Source: Desulfuromonadales bacterium
GTDB lineage: Bacteria; Desulfobacterota; Desulfuromonadia; Desulfuromonadales; BM103
Length of the DNA stretch: 64,000 nt
Direction of reading: 5' to 3'
NCBI GenBank assembly: GCA_030145195.1
Contig: JAQYVY010000005.1
Coordinates: 34,881 to 98,880 of the forward strand
The notes under the pieces were generated by a model. That model was given only the letters and a program-made list of their open reading frames with translations, was not told the DNA's origin and ran no database searches. Positions 44,548 to 53,865 of the stretch are shown here, piece by piece. Position 1 is the first letter of the stretch, and the number at the start of each line of letters is the position of its first letter. Made by a program: the position numbers and the translations under genes.

Positions 44548-44958
44548 TTACAACCACCCTCTGAGGATTTTCAAATCATGAGTAACTAAGAATATCAATC
44601 CATACTGGTATTCATTGTGCCAACGTTGGAATTGACCTTTATTAATGGGTAATTAGCCGAATTTGTTTTGGTTTCGCCTTAAATTATACCACATTATGCG
44701 CTGTATTGGCGCTGTGCCGACGATCAATTCACCCGCACAATCTGCTTCTGGCACGTCGGGCTGATCCGTTGCTGGAGGCTTTGGCTGCAGTGCTCTTGAG
44801 CCGGCCTCAGCTGGAAATCACGACCAAACAGCCTGTCAAACTATCAATCAACTGGCTGATGGCAGTTCGTGTCTCTATTCCGTTGGGGGAGGTTTCTCCT
44901 CTCAGATGAAATCTCCCCTCTCGGTAAAATCAGCAGACTGTTTCACCCGTCAAAGAGC
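44548..44958. other. 411-base gap inside the tad locus with no assignable gene
   Basis: No confident gene. Three frames are partly open here: a plus-strand frame from 44706 to 44909; a plus-strand frame from ATG 44696 to 44962 broken by TGA at 44762; and a minus-strand frame of about 54 codons without a good start. None has a ribosome-binding site or recognisable family. A minus-strand extended -10 (TGGTATAAT, near 44683-44691) could start transcription of tadZ. A hairpin, GGGGAG-TTTC with GAAA-CTCCCC, lies at 44886-44918 and may slow transcription coming from the lipoprotein gene. Confidence 0.5.
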
Positions 44959-45225
44959 TTAATTTGAACCTGGTGACGCGACTTCGATGGTCTCCTGGGT
45001 AAAGCCTTCCCCGAACGAGCTCTGATATGTTTCCATAATCGGTTCGGCATGAAGGCCGTCCATGTCGTCGTTGGTCTTGTCGGCGTAACGGTAATCTTTA
45101 TATACGATCAGTTGGTCGTAAGTATCCATGGAAGCAACTCCGTACTCACGGTCAGCATAGACCGCTTCTCGGGCACAGCCAGTCAGTAGGATAGCGACAA
45201 TAAAAAATAACGATAAATATTTCAT
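44959..45225 (-). CDS. Small lipoprotein of the tad locus
   Basis: 88-residue predicted lipoprotein. The signal peptide (MKYLSLFFIVAILLTGC) ends in lipobox LTGC. The mature part is acidic and tyrosine-rich, with MDTYDQLIVYKDYRYADKT and ends EVASPGSN. No known family recognised. ATG 45225 follows AGAGAGG; the longer frame starting at 45366 runs into the secretin gene. Its place directly after the rcpA secretin suggests a pilotin or RcpB/TadD-like helper of the outer-membrane channel; this is inference from position. Confidence 0.8.
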   Translation of the reverse strand: MKYLSLFFIVAILLTGCAREAVYADREYGVASMDTYDQLIVYKDYRYADKTNDDMDGLHAEPIMETYQSSFGEGFTQETIEVASPGSN

Positions 45226-45244
45226 GATAGTTATCCTCTCTTGA

Positions 45245-46846
45245 TTATTGGGCTGCTTCAGTGTGCCCGAAATTGCCTTCCATCCCGCCGCCATCAGTGG
45301 CGGATTCTGTGACAAAACTATGCTGGGACAAAAGTGATGGGTCCTCGGCGGTGCGGCGCCCCTCAAGGCGCCCCTCCAGGTAAAACTCCAGCCGATTTGG
45401 TGCCTTCAGGAATTCTCCCGGATAGCTGATGTCGCCCTCGCGGACCGGTTTGACAATATGCGGAGTGACGGCTATCAACAGGTCGGTTTTTCTTTGCTGA
45501 TAGCTGCTGCTGCGGAACAACGTGCCCAGCACCGGGATGTCCCCGAGTAACGGCACCTTGGATATGATTTCACGGAGGTTGTCTTGCAGCAAGCCGGCCA
45601 GGACCAGAGTCTGACCATCTCGAAGTCTGACGGTGGTATTAAGTTTACGGGTTGACAACACAGGTTGCGGCCCGGTTGAGGTGTCTATCAACTCGGTAAT
45701 TTCACTGACGCTCGGGCTGACCCGCAAGGTCACCATGCCGTCACTGCCGATGATCGGGGTGAACTTGAGGCCGACCCCGAATTCCTTGAAGTTGATTGCT
45801 ACGTCATTGTCGCTAACGGTTTGATAAGGGAATTCGCCCCCGGCCAGAAAACTTGCCTCCTGGCCGCTTTGGGTGATCAGGCGTGGTTCAGCCAGCAGCC
45901 TGGCCAGGCTCTCCGACTCAAGGAATTGCATCGCCAGAGAGAAGTTGTCAATGTTGAACAAAACGTTTGCCGTCTCATTGAGACCCGAAAAATTGACAAA
46001 AAGATCTGTCAACAGCGAGGGCAGGGTGGTTCTCTCTGATTCGACATTAACGTTGCTCAACGGGTTGACTCCAACCGTGCCGCCGAAATCGTTACCGAGT
46101 TTGCCCAGGCTGAAAGCAGCCTGGAGGTCTCTTCCCGAGGTTCGGTTGACTTCAGCGAATTTGACTTCCAGCATGACCTGCTGTGGCCCACCGATTTTCA
46201 TCAGGTTGATGATCTGGGGGCTGGTGGAGGTGCCGGTGCTACTGCTGCCGCCTTCGCTGCCATCGCCGGCTTTGGCCGAGATGGTCTGGTTCTGGGCGAT
46301 GACCGTTGCGAGCTCTTCTTTGGTGGCGGTACTTTTGACCTTGTCACCAACTCTGATCGGTTTGGGACTGCCTCCTGTAGGCGCGGCTAAAATCTGGTTG
46401 GTCACCCGCAGTACCTGTTCAATAATTTCCGCGCCGGTGACTGTTCCGCCAAGAATGACCCCGTTGGCGTTGGAATAAATTTTGACATCCTGATTGGGGA
46501 AGAGTTGGTGCAGTCGTCTTTTTAACAGGCTGACATCAGGAGAGACAAAGACGTTCAGAGTCGTAGTGTTGTTCATGTTGTCGCGCAACAGAATCTTTGA
46601 TTGCCCCATCGTTCTGCCAACCAGCACGATTTCGTCTTTGGAGATCACGTCGACATGAACCATGTTGGGGGCACCAACAATAATTCTTTTCAGCGGGTGA
46701 TTTTGGGAAACATAATTCAGTGTGTCACCTGAAGAGAGTTCTATGCTGTCTTGCCATGACTGGGCGCCAGCCAGGCTGCATGCCGCGATGGTGAAAGCGA
46801 GAGCCAGCAGCAGCCGTCGAATGATTTTATTGGGTGTGGGTGTCAT
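45245..46846 (-). CDS. rcpA: Tad outer-membrane secretin RcpA (CpaC)
   Basis: Outer-membrane channel for the Flp pilus, 533 residues. An N-terminal signal peptide (LLLALAFTIAACSLAGAQS) is followed by the pilus-type N-domain (LSSGDTLNYV, VDVISKDEIVLVGRTMGQSKI) and a BON-like region (VILGGTVTGAEIIEQV). The secretin domain includes VMLEVKFAEVNRTSGRDL, ARLLAEPRLITQSGQEASFLAGGEFPY and ending RLRDGQTLVLAGLLQDN with SKVPLLGDIPVLGTLFRS (parts of longer motifs). GGGAGG precedes the ATG. The tail after the secretin domain is glycine-rich. Confidence 0.96.
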   Translation of the reverse strand: MTPTPNKIIRRLLLALAFTIAACSLAGAQSWQDSIELSSGDTLNYVSQNHPLKRIIVGAPNMVHVDVISKDEIVLVGRTMGQSKILLRDNMNNTTTLNVFVSPDVSLLKRRLHQLFPNQDVKIYSNANGVILGGTVTGAEIIEQVLRVTNQILAAPTGGSPKPIRVGDKVKSTATKEELATVIAQNQTISAKAGDGSEGGSSSTGTSTSPQIINLMKIGGPQQVMLEVKFAEVNRTSGRDLQAAFSLGKLGNDFGGTVGVNPLSNVNVESERTTLPSLLTDLFVNFSGLNETANVLFNIDNFSLAMQFLESESLARLLAEPRLITQSGQEASFLAGGEFPYQTVSDNDVAINFKEFGVGLKFTPIIGSDGMVTLRVSPSVSEITELIDTSTGPQPVLSTRKLNTTVRLRDGQTLVLAGLLQDNLREIISKVPLLGDIPVLGTLFRSSSYQQRKTDLLIAVTPHIVKPVREGDISYPGEFLKAPNRLEFYLEGRLEGRRTAEDPSLLSQHSFVTESATDGGGMEGNFGHTEAAQ

Positions 46847-46869
46847 TTCCGCCTCCCTTGTCTAGTCAT

Positions 46870-47670
46870 TTAATTTTGGTTTTTCAGTTTGACCGTCTCA
46901 ACCGATTGGGTGCCCTTGATCACAACGATATCGTAGGTGGGCACCACAGCCTTTCGTTTGTAGCTGCGCTTCTTCGCCGTGCCTTTCACCGGTTTTGGCT
47001 TGGGCGGCTCTGCCATGTCTTCGGCGGGATTCAACAAAGCTAAAGTTAAGGGACCTTTGTGCGCGGTCTCGGCAATCTTCAAGACTTGTTTGGGGGTGAG
47101 CTCAAGGGTGACGGTGCTGACAATCTTTGCTTTGCCTTCTTCGACAAAGGTTTGTTGTGCAATCGCTAAGACCTCAACACGCTTCAGCACCGTGTTCGCG
47201 ATTTTGTTCTGGACGGAAATGATGTCGACAAAGGTGTTGGGTAAAACGAACCCGGCCACACCGACGACTTCATTCACCTTAATCGCCATGGCTCGCATCC
47301 CGGGCTTGATACTGGCCACCAGACCGACCCCTGAGCCAGGGGCCGCGAGCTCTGCGGCAACGATCGGTACCCCGGCAACGACCTTGGTCACTATCACGCG
47401 ATCTTTGAGCTGCTCAATATCGGTAAAGGAACCTTTGGGGGCGTTGGCCTTGGGCCAGTCGACTAACAGCAGCGTCTGTTCGTTTAATTGGGAGCCAATG
47501 TCAAGATCCCTGGCTGCGACAATAATTTTGGTGATGGGAATTTGTTTTTGGACGACGACCTGTTTATCTTCCGAGACTCGAGAACTCATCCAATTGTTGG
47601 CAAGCAGAACGGCAACAATTCCAAAAACAACAGCTATGGCAAAAGCGATCAAAGTGCCATATTGTTTCAT
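46870..47670 (-). CDS. rcpC: Tad periplasmic protein RcpC (CpaB)
   Basis: Flp pilus assembly protein, 266 residues: one N-terminal membrane helix (GTLIAFAIAVVFGIVAVLLA), then an SAF/CpaB domain with IVAARDLDIGSQLNEQTL, AGVPIVAAELAAPGSGVGL and KPGMRAMAIKVNEVVGVAGF. The C-terminal 40 residues are basic (KPKPVKGTAKKRSYKRK), which could bind the cell wall. ATG 47670 is fixed by AAAGGAGG upstream; the longer frame from 47706 lacks one. Confidence 0.93.
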   Translation of the reverse strand: MKQYGTLIAFAIAVVFGIVAVLLANNWMSSRVSEDKQVVVQKQIPITKIIVAARDLDIGSQLNEQTLLLVDWPKANAPKGSFTDIEQLKDRVIVTKVVAGVPIVAAELAAPGSGVGLVASIKPGMRAMAIKVNEVVGVAGFVLPNTFVDIISVQNKIANTVLKRVEVLAIAQQTFVEEGKAKIVSTVTLELTPKQVLKIAETAHKGPLTLALLNPAEDMAEPPKPKPVKGTAKKRSYKRKAVVPTYDIVVIKGTQSVETVKLKNQN

Positions 47671-48039
47671 GGTGGACCTCCTTTGAATGAACCTTAAATT
47701 AAACACTGAACTTAGCTTGATGACTTAGTATATAAAGACCATTGCTTACGTGTTTAAGGTCTATGGTTGCTGAGTATTGGTCTGGCGATCACCTGAATTA
47801 AAGCATTCAGGCTTTTAAGTGCTGAGCCAGTGCAAGTTTTGCTTAAACTATTTCATTAGATAATATCAGGTTTTAAACAAACTGCTTTGTGACGCGGATA
47901 AGTTTGGTGTGAAATCCCCCCTGATTAAGGATAATGCTTGAAGTGTAAGTTTACTCTAACAATTCGGCAGGGAAATGTCCTGCAAAAAAAAATCAATCGG
48001 TTAAGAGTACAAACGTAAGCTCAAAAGGTTGACCGATGC
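47671..48039. other. Intergenic region between tadV and rcpC
   Basis: 369 bases between two minus-strand genes with no coding frame of note. A minus-strand TATACT near 47735 may be a -10 for rcpC. Near 47975 a GCAGGA-N5-TCCTGC hairpin lies beside an A9/T9 run, but the T-run precedes the hairpin in the direction of tadV transcription, so it is not a normal terminator for tadV. Confidence 0.4.
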
Positions 48040-48657
48040 TTATAATACCCCCCCCCAGAGGATGAAGCTGTAGTAACCAAAGGCGATCGCCGTGGCGTAA
48101 GGGAAGCGTATAGAAGGTGTTTTCGGCGACGTTTTTGAAGCGCCCAGCGAATGAATATCCTTGGTGATGATCAAGAGTCGAAAGGCGAGCCAACCCTTGC
48201 GGAGTCGCTCTTTGATGTCAGTTTGAAAGCCGAAATGCAGCAGCGCGATCACTCCGCCATAGAGGCCGGTGTAGACAAACACATGAAGTAAATCATAAGG
48301 CCCGATCAACGCTCCGAGAGCGGCCAGGGCCTTGACGTCTCCTGCACCCATGCCTCCCATCAGGTAGGGCAGCAACAACAGGCCAAACCCAAGGCCCAGG
48401 CCCGAGAGGCTTAAGAGGAAGCCGGGCAGACCCATTGAGGCGGTACTTAAGGCAAATGCGGCGATGATGAGGCCGCCGTTCAATAGATTGGGAATTTTTG
48501 ATTTAAAGGTGTCGGTGGTGCAGGCCAGCACAAAATAAACCGAGGCGGCAACAATGGAAAGAGTTTCTCGCTCTGAAATCAGATAGTAGATTGAAATTGT
48601 CACGGCAATCAAGCCAGTGATGTGGCTTAACCTGATGCCAATTTCGCCTCTTTTCAA
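48040..48657 (-). CDS. tadV: Prepilin peptidase TadV (CpaA)
   Basis: Aspartic membrane protease that processes Flp and TadE prepilins, 205 residues. The two catalytic aspartates are in TTDTFKSKIPN and in GGMGAGDVKALAALGALIG, the GxGD motif. About six membrane helices are visible. The frame extends upstream over the flp gene, so the start must be internal: TTG 48657, preceded by AAGGCGG, is chosen; another TTG (LTSDSA) is 12 codons upstream. It directly follows flp, its substrate. Confidence 0.92.
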   Translation of the reverse strand: MKRGEIGIRLSHITGLIAVTISIYYLISERETLSIVAASVYFVLACTTDTFKSKIPNLLNGGLIIAAFALSTASMGLPGFLLSLSGLGLGFGLLLLPYLMGGMGAGDVKALAALGALIGPYDLLHVFVYTGLYGGVIALLHFGFQTDIKERLRKGWLAFRLLIITKDIHSLGASKTSPKTPSIRFPYATAIAFGYYSFILWGGVL

Positions 48658-48704
48658 TGCTGCCGCCTTATAGATTGCTGAGTCACTTGTCAAACTTGAA
48701 CTTT

Positions 48705-48890
48705 TTAGCCACCAGAGGGATTTGCTAAAGAATTTGATACTTGTTGGAATGCACTGTCGATCTGGGTTCCAAGTGTATAAATTGTTGCCAGACAAGCAAC
48801 AATGATCAGCACGATCATGACGGCGTATTCAACTGCGGTAGCACCTTCTTCATCCTGGATAAAACGTTTTAGAAAGTTTTTGATCTTCAT
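48705..48890 (-). CDS. flp: Flp/Fap-type major pilin
   Basis: Pilin of 61 residues. The processing site is QDEEG|ATAVEYAV: cleavage after Gly16 leaves a mature protein with Glu at +5 and the Tyr next to it, the Flp motif. A single hydrophobic helix (AVMIVLIIVACLATIYTLG) follows, then the short tail QVSNSLANPSGG. AGGAGG precedes the ATG. It is the first gene of the tad locus and the substrate of TadV. The promoter region upstream is AT-rich with palindromes. Confidence 0.96.
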   Translation of the reverse strand: MKIKNFLKRFIQDEEGATAVEYAVMIVLIIVACLATIYTLGTQIDSAFQQVSNSLANPSGG

Positions 48891-48945
48891 CTGTGTCTCC
48901 TCCTAGTATTTGATTGTTAACATACCCCTAGCTCGTATTGTGAAC

Positions 48946-48981
48946 GTGTATACACATTACAAAATAGTGGTAATAAGTCAA
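48946..48981 (-). promoter_or_regulatory. Putative promoter and operator of the tad locus
   Basis: On the minus strand: TTGACT (48981-48976), 16-base spacer, weak TAATGT (48959-48954). It overlaps the palindrome GTGTATACAC (48946-48955); a second GTATAC-centred sequence lies at 49031-49036, about 80 bases upstream. The pair looks like a regulator binding layout. The rest of 48891-49359 holds an inverted repeat TGGCGGCA (49120-49127) with TGCCGCCA (49157-49164) and no clear gene. Confidence 0.4.
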
Positions 48982-49359
48982 GTGGTCCTATTGCTTTATA
49001 GTTGATATTGGGGGCAATTTGTAACGGATTGTATACGTTTATCTATCTAAGGTTATAGTATTCTAAGTTTCTATTTTGACTCAGAAATATTTGTGATTGA
49101 TGAAATCTTTACTACTCTCTGGCGGCATAACTCCTTATGGCTTTCCACCTTATTTCTGCCGCCAAGCTGTCCAAACAACTGGTGCTACTTCTTGAGGCTA
49201 CAAATTTGATCAAATGCTATAGTCTGTGAATGCCTGATTTTATAAAAGCTTAAACCTGTTACAATTCTGTGTATCCTTGACTATTATGCACCTGTGAACC
49301 TGACTTTAGAGAAGCGGGTTTTCGTCATTAAATCTTGCTTTTGTCATATGGAGAAACCG

Positions 49360-49890
49360 ATGCTGATATTGAATGAACAGGCTGAAACGGCAGCTTTGGA
49401 GCGCGCGGCTGAAAATTTGTGTGTTGCGGCTCGGACGGCACCGAAAGGGAAGGGCCAGGACCTGCTGGTGACAGCTATTGTCAGCGGTGATGAAAAGAAG
49501 CAACTACAATCACGGATGCGTGAAATTGGGACCAGGGATGGTGTGGCTTTTTTTCTGCGAGATGCGGACAACCTTGATAACGCACCGGTTGTGGTCCTGA
49601 TTGGTACGCGCAAGCAGCCCTTGCGTATTCCTTTCTGTGGATACTGTGGTTTCAAGGATTGTGATGCTCTGATTGATGCTGGTGGAGTTTGTTCCTTCAA
49701 TAGCGGCGATCTCGGTATCGCTGTTGGCTCTGCAGCTGCTATGGCAGCAGATTTGCGTATAGATAACCGTATCATGTACACAGCTGGAAAAGCGGCTATT
49801 GAACTTGGGCTGCTTGGCGACAAGGTTGAAATTGCCTATGGCATTCCGCTCTCTGCAACAGGGAAAAATCCGTTTTTTGACAGAGGTTAA
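49360..49890 (+). CDS. DUF2148 domain protein with ferredoxin-like cysteine motif
   Basis: Uncharacterised family (DUF2148) found mainly in anaerobes, 176 residues. It opens with an alpha-helical stretch rich in alanine, then RTAPKGKGQDLLVTAIV. The likely metal site is IPFCGYCGFKDCDAL followed by GGVCSFN: four cysteines in CxxCxxxxC...C spacing. The C-terminus includes GKNPFFDRG. ATG 49360 is preferred over ATG 49348 because GGAGA sits 6 bases before it. Function unknown. The next frame downstream is a decayed Nudix gene. Confidence 0.85.
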   Translation: MLILNEQAETAALERAAENLCVAARTAPKGKGQDLLVTAIVSGDEKKQLQSRMREIGTRDGVAFFLRDADNLDNAPVVVLIGTRKQPLRIPFCGYCGFKDCDALIDAGGVCSFNSGDLGIAVGSAAAMAADLRIDNRIMYTAGKAAIELGLLGDKVEIAYGIPLSATGKNPFFDRG

Positions 49891-49922
49891 CTTTGCAAGT
49901 TTGCAGGACTCAATATAGACTT

Positions 49923-50355
49923 ATGAGTGAATCAAGTGAATGGCTTGATGTCGTTAATAATGATGACATTGTCATCGGTCGATCCAGACGCAGTGAATGT
50001 CACGGTAATCCTGAGTTGATTCATCGTTCTGTGCATGTTCATCTCGTTAATGACCAAGGTGAGTTGTTGTTGCAGAAACGCTCGATGACCAAGGCTATTC
50101 AGCCGGGCAGGTGGGATACGAGTGTTGGTGGTCATCATGTATAAAAAGTGGGCAACTGTATGCGGATCTGATTAATGATTGCACTCTCTCTTCTTGGGCG
50201 AGTTGGCAAGGTCTGCCAATGACAGCTGCTCCCGTTATAATTACATCATGTTTTCAGGTGGTTAAGAATTTTTTTGGGAGTGGGCTTGTTTGGGCAAGAG
50301 AATTGCTTATATCCATGCGCGTCACTACTGATTTTTTTGAACAGTCTGATTAAAG
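49923..50355 (+). pseudogene. Decayed Nudix hydrolase gene
   Basis: The first 73 residues match the N-terminal half of Nudix enzymes of the IPP-isomerase-like branch: EWLDVVNNDDIVIGRSRR, ECHGNPELIHRSVHVHLV and LLLQKRSMTKAIQPGRWDTSVGG. The frame then stops (HHV-stop) just where the Nudix box should start. In the +1 frame a faded continuation (SGQLYADLI...) resembles the GEXYXDA part of the box. No catalytic REXXEE remains, so the product should be inactive. The region runs to a stop at about 50353 and carries the probable glnB promoter. Confidence 0.8.
50213..50241 (+). promoter_or_regulatory. Putative promoter for glnB-glnA, with dyad
   Basis: CTGCCA (50213-50218), 17-base spacer, perfect TATAAT (50236-50241). 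The -35 overlaps TTGGCA-N5-TGCCAA (50203-50219), a possible operator. It lies within the decayed Nudix gene, about 160 bases before glnB. No sigma-54 GG-N10-GC pattern was found by eye in the nearby sequence. Confidence 0.4.
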
Positions 50356-50382
50356 CAGCACCTTAATGCTTGGCAGACTTAA

Positions 50383-50742
<360 letters not shown>

Positions 50743-50827
50743 GTGACTTCCGGCTTTATCTGCGTAAATTAATATTGTTTTGAGGTTTTAACGTTTTACT
50801 AAACACTAAAAATGAAGGAGAACACTC

Positions 50828-52237
50828 ATGTCCCCACAAGAAGTTGTCAAGTTTGCACAAGAAAACAATTGTAAGATGGTCGACTACAAGTTTCTTGATT
50901 TCGTCGGTATCTGGCAGCATTTTTCCACTCCGATCGGCGAATTCAGTGAAGATACTTTTGAAGAGGGTATCGGCTTTGACGGTTCCTCGATCCGCGGTTG
51001 GCAGCCAATCCACAATTCTGACATGTTGATCATGCCCGATCCCAAGACTGCCAAGGTCGATCCGTTTGTCTCGGTGCCAACCCTGAGCCTGATCTGCAAT
51101 ATCATCGATCCGATCACCAAGGAAGGCTACACTCGCGATCCCCGTTTTATCGCCCAGAAAGCTGAAGCCTACCTTAAGCAGACCGGCCTCGCTGACACGG
51201 CTTATTTCGGGCCAGAGCCAGAATTCTTTATCTTTGACGATGTTCGTTATGCTTCCTCTGCCAATGAATCTTTTTACTCTGTTGATTCGGTCGAGGGTAT
51301 CTGGAATACGGGGCGTGAAGAGTTCCCTAACCTTGGATACAAACCTCGTCACAAGGAAGGCTACTTTCCCTGTGCTCCGACTGACTCCATGGTTGATCTT
51401 CGCAACGAGATGGTTGAAGTTTTGCAGAGCGTTGGCATGACGATCGAAGCGGTTCACCACGAAGTTGCGTCCGGTGGTCAGACAGAAATTGATATGCGCT
51501 TTGATTCTCTGCTTAGCATGGGTGATACTTTGCAGTGGTTCAAGTACATCATTAAAAACGTAGCTGTTCAAAACGGCAAGACCGTAACCTTCATGCCGAA
51601 GCCGGTCTTCGGTGACAACGGTTCCGGCATGCACTGCCACCAGTCGCTCTGGAAAGACGGCGAGAACCTCTTTGCTGGTGACGGCTACGGCGGCCTCTCC
51701 AAGATGGCCATGTACTATATCGGCGGCATCATGAAACACGCCAAGGCTCTCTGCGCTTTCACTAACCCGACGACCAACTCTTACAAGCGTCTGGTGCCTG
51801 GTTACGAAGCTCCTGTTAATCTGGCTTACTCGAACCGCAACCGTTCTGCGTCCTTGCGCATCCCGGTTACTGACAACCCTAAATCGAAGCGCGTCGAGTA
51901 TCGTACCCCTGATCCTAGCTGTAATGGCTACCTGGCTTTCGCTGCCCAGTTGATGGCCGGTCTTGACGGTATTGAGAACAAAATTGATCCGGGTGAGCCT
52001 CTGGACAAAGACATCTACGGCTTGTCTCCCGAAGAGCTCAAAGATATCCCGTGTGTTGCTGGCACCCTGAACGAAGCTCTCGACTGCCTGGAAGTTGATT
52101 ACGACTTCTTGCTCAAGGGTGATGTCTTCACTAAGGACGTTATCGACATGTGGATCTCTTACAAGCGGGAAGCCGAAGTCGATGCCGTGCGTATGCGTCC
52201 TTGCCCTGAAGAGTTTGCGCTTTACTTTGATTGCTAA
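50828..52237 (+). CDS. glnA: Glutamine synthetase, type I
   Basis: ATP-dependent glutamine synthetase, 469 residues, dodecameric. [22 protein letters not shown]-like (IDMRFDSLL), [16 protein letters not shown] ([14 protein letters not shown]) and NRSASLRIP are all visible, covering metal and ammonium sites. The adenylylation tyrosine is at residue 397 in [10 protein letters not shown], so GlnE control is expected (GSI-beta type). AAGGAG precedes the ATG. A strong terminator follows. A 497-codon frame on the opposite strand is a codon-structure shadow. Confidence 0.98.
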   Translation: MSPQEVVKFAQENNCKMVDYKFLDFVGIWQHFSTPIGEFSEDTFEEGIGFDGSSIRGWQPIHNSDMLIMPDPKTAKVDPFVSVPTLSLICNIIDPITKEGYTRDPRFIAQKAEAYLKQTGLADTAYFGPEPEFFIFDDVRYASSANESFYSVDSVEGIWNTGREEFPNLGYKPRHKEGYFPCAPTDSMVDLRNEMVEVLQSVGMTIEAVHHEVASGGQTEIDMRFDSLLSMGDTLQWFKYIIKNVAVQNGKTVTFMPKPVFGDNGSGMHCHQSLWKDGENLFAGDGYGGLSKMAMYYIGGIMKHAKALCAFTNPTTNSYKRLVPGYEAPVNLAYSNRNRSASLRIPVTDNPKSKRVEYRTPDPSCNGYLAFAAQLMAGLDGIENKIDPGEPLDKDIYGLSPEELKDIPCVAGTLNEALDCLEVDYDFLLKGDVFTKDVIDMWISYKREAEVDAVRMRPCPEEFALYFDC

Positions 52238-52257
52238 ATTTTTGAACATGACAACCG

Positions 52258-52292
52258 AAAAAGGGGCAGCTTACGAGCTGCCCCTTTTTTTT
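52258..52292 (+). terminator. Intrinsic terminator after glnA
   Basis: AAAAAGGGGCAGC-N6-GCTGCCCC followed by eight T residues: a 12-13 bp stem with a strong T-tract, 21 bases after the glnA stop. Probably active for glnB-glnA transcripts. Confidence 0.93.
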
Positions 52293-52499
52293 AGTCTCAA
52301 CTTCTTGTTTTAATTAAAGTTTTTCGATATATATCCGATAACTTCCAATCCCCCTCGCTCACAACAATCATCGTCGCAAAGTCAGCAACCGTATACCAGA
52401 CGTACCAATAAATAGCCTTAAATCCTTAACACGCTGAAAAAAATCTCATAGCAGGTAAAATCAGAGAAAGGGGAAATCCATCTATAGTTGCGAGGTGCT

Positions 52500-53714
52500 A
52501 TGGCTAAAGAAAAGGGCGAGCGATTATTACTTTGGGCGACAACCATTGCATATGGACTGATTGCCTTGGAAGTTCTGTTTATGATAACTCCCTTTGCGCT
52601 CTACTTCTACGGGGTTTACGGGCCGATTCTCGAATGGTTGTCATCAAATCGCCTAACCGCCTGGACAGTTGAATTCTTTCTGCCTCATATGGTTTTTGTT
52701 GATGACCCTTTACTTAATTTTCTCTCTTATCTGCAGTCTCTGTTCGTCCTTGGTATGCTGCTGTTTTTTTTGGCCGCAACGCCACTTTATTTTGGACGTC
52801 TGACCGGGCGGGGGGTGGTCTCCTTTGGACCCTACGCGCGTCTGCGTCATCCTCAGTATCTTGCCCTGGCCATTTCCGGCTTTGGTTTGTTGCTCTATTG
52901 GCCTCGTTTCATTGTGCTGGTTTTTTTTGTGACCATGCTGTTTGTCTATTATCTGCTGGCACGCAACGAGGAATGGCGAATGAAGCGTGAGCAACCTGGC
53001 CTCTACGAAGAGTATATGGCTAAGACTTGGATGTTCCTGCCCGGTGAGCCAGGTGGCAAGGTGTTTGCTTTACTGTTTGGCTGGATCCGGCCGAAGGGGG
53101 CCGCGCTCGCGGTCTGTTATCTGGTGGTGATGGCGCTGTCGGTAACCACAGCCTTAGGCTTGCGTGGCTACGCCCTGGAAAAGCTGTCGCAGACCAAAAT
53201 CGACGGTGTTCAACTGATTTCCGTTTATCCTCGTCCCGCTGAAAAGCTACAGAGCCTTTATGCCACGGCCATGACCTCGCCACAGGTCCAGGACTATATG
53301 GCTAATCACGGCACGCGGCTGATCTATGTCATGCCCGGTGATTTTTTCCTGACTGGACTGATCCTGCAGGAAGGGCCACGTTATTCTGAACAGCTTCTGA
53401 AGCGATATCCACATTTACGAACCCCCTCAAAAGACCGTCACAACGGTGATCTGGCTAAGTTCTTCCGTCTCGGATATAAGTTTTTTCAGACGATTGGGTC
53501 GACCCGGCGGGTTTATGATTATGAGCGGTTGGTATTCGTCGAAACCTTGACCATTGACGGGCGTGCAGCCAGCGGAGATGACTTGTTACAAATCGGAGTG
53601 CGACGCCTGCCAGCGCTGGTGGTTGATATTGATGCCGAGACCGGTGAAATTCTTTTTGTCAGTGAGGTGTCGGGAAACAATGCCTGGGGGCAATTGCCGA
53701 TGCCAAATATTTAA
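52500..53714 (+). CDS. Isoprenylcysteine-methyltransferase-like membrane protein with unknown C-terminal domain
   Basis: 404-residue membrane protein. Residues about 10-165 hold some five hydrophobic helices with the ICMT/PEMT signature: YARLRHPQYLALAISGFG and ARNEEWRMKREQPGLYEEY, the SAM- and substrate-binding region of small membrane methyltransferases. A further helix (AALAVCYLVVMALSVTTALG) leads into about 190 residues of soluble sequence (ISVYPRPAEKLQSLY, IYVMPGDFFLTGLILQEGP, LPALVVDIDAETGEI) not recognised. ATG 52500 follows GAGGTG. Likely substrate: a lipid or lipid-linked molecule. The gap 52293-52499 before it holds no gene. Confidence 0.8.
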   Translation: MAKEKGERLLLWATTIAYGLIALEVLFMITPFALYFYGVYGPILEWLSSNRLTAWTVEFFLPHMVFVDDPLLNFLSYLQSLFVLGMLLFFLAATPLYFGRLTGRGVVSFGPYARLRHPQYLALAISGFGLLLYWPRFIVLVFFVTMLFVYYLLARNEEWRMKREQPGLYEEYMAKTWMFLPGEPGGKVFALLFGWIRPKGAALAVCYLVVMALSVTTALGLRGYALEKLSQTKIDGVQLISVYPRPAEKLQSLYATAMTSPQVQDYMANHGTRLIYVMPGDFFLTGLILQEGPRYSEQLLKRYPHLRTPSKDRHNGDLAKFFRLGYKFFQTIGSTRRVYDYERLVFVETLTIDGRAASGDDLLQIGVRRLPALVVDIDAETGEILFVSEVSGNNAWGQLPMPNI

Positions 53715-53865
53715 CTGTGAGCTAACGCATAATGCTTCGCCTTAAAAAATACCGCAGACGGGACGTATCCGTCATCAATCATTTGAATGAAAGTGTAAAG
53801 GTCTGATATCACATGTTAATTACACGATAATATGAACTTTAGATGGGATCTTCGACAGCCACAAA

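Noticed and set aside
44696..44962. Frame with a single in-frame TGA, as for a selenoprotein
   Set aside because: No ribosome-binding site, no convincing SECIS-like hairpin after the TGA, and no known family; decay or chance is simpler.
50756..52249. A 497-codon frame on the minus strand opposite glnA
   Set aside because: It is an antisense shadow of a highly conserved gene with biased codon use; no ribosome-binding site or recognisable protein.
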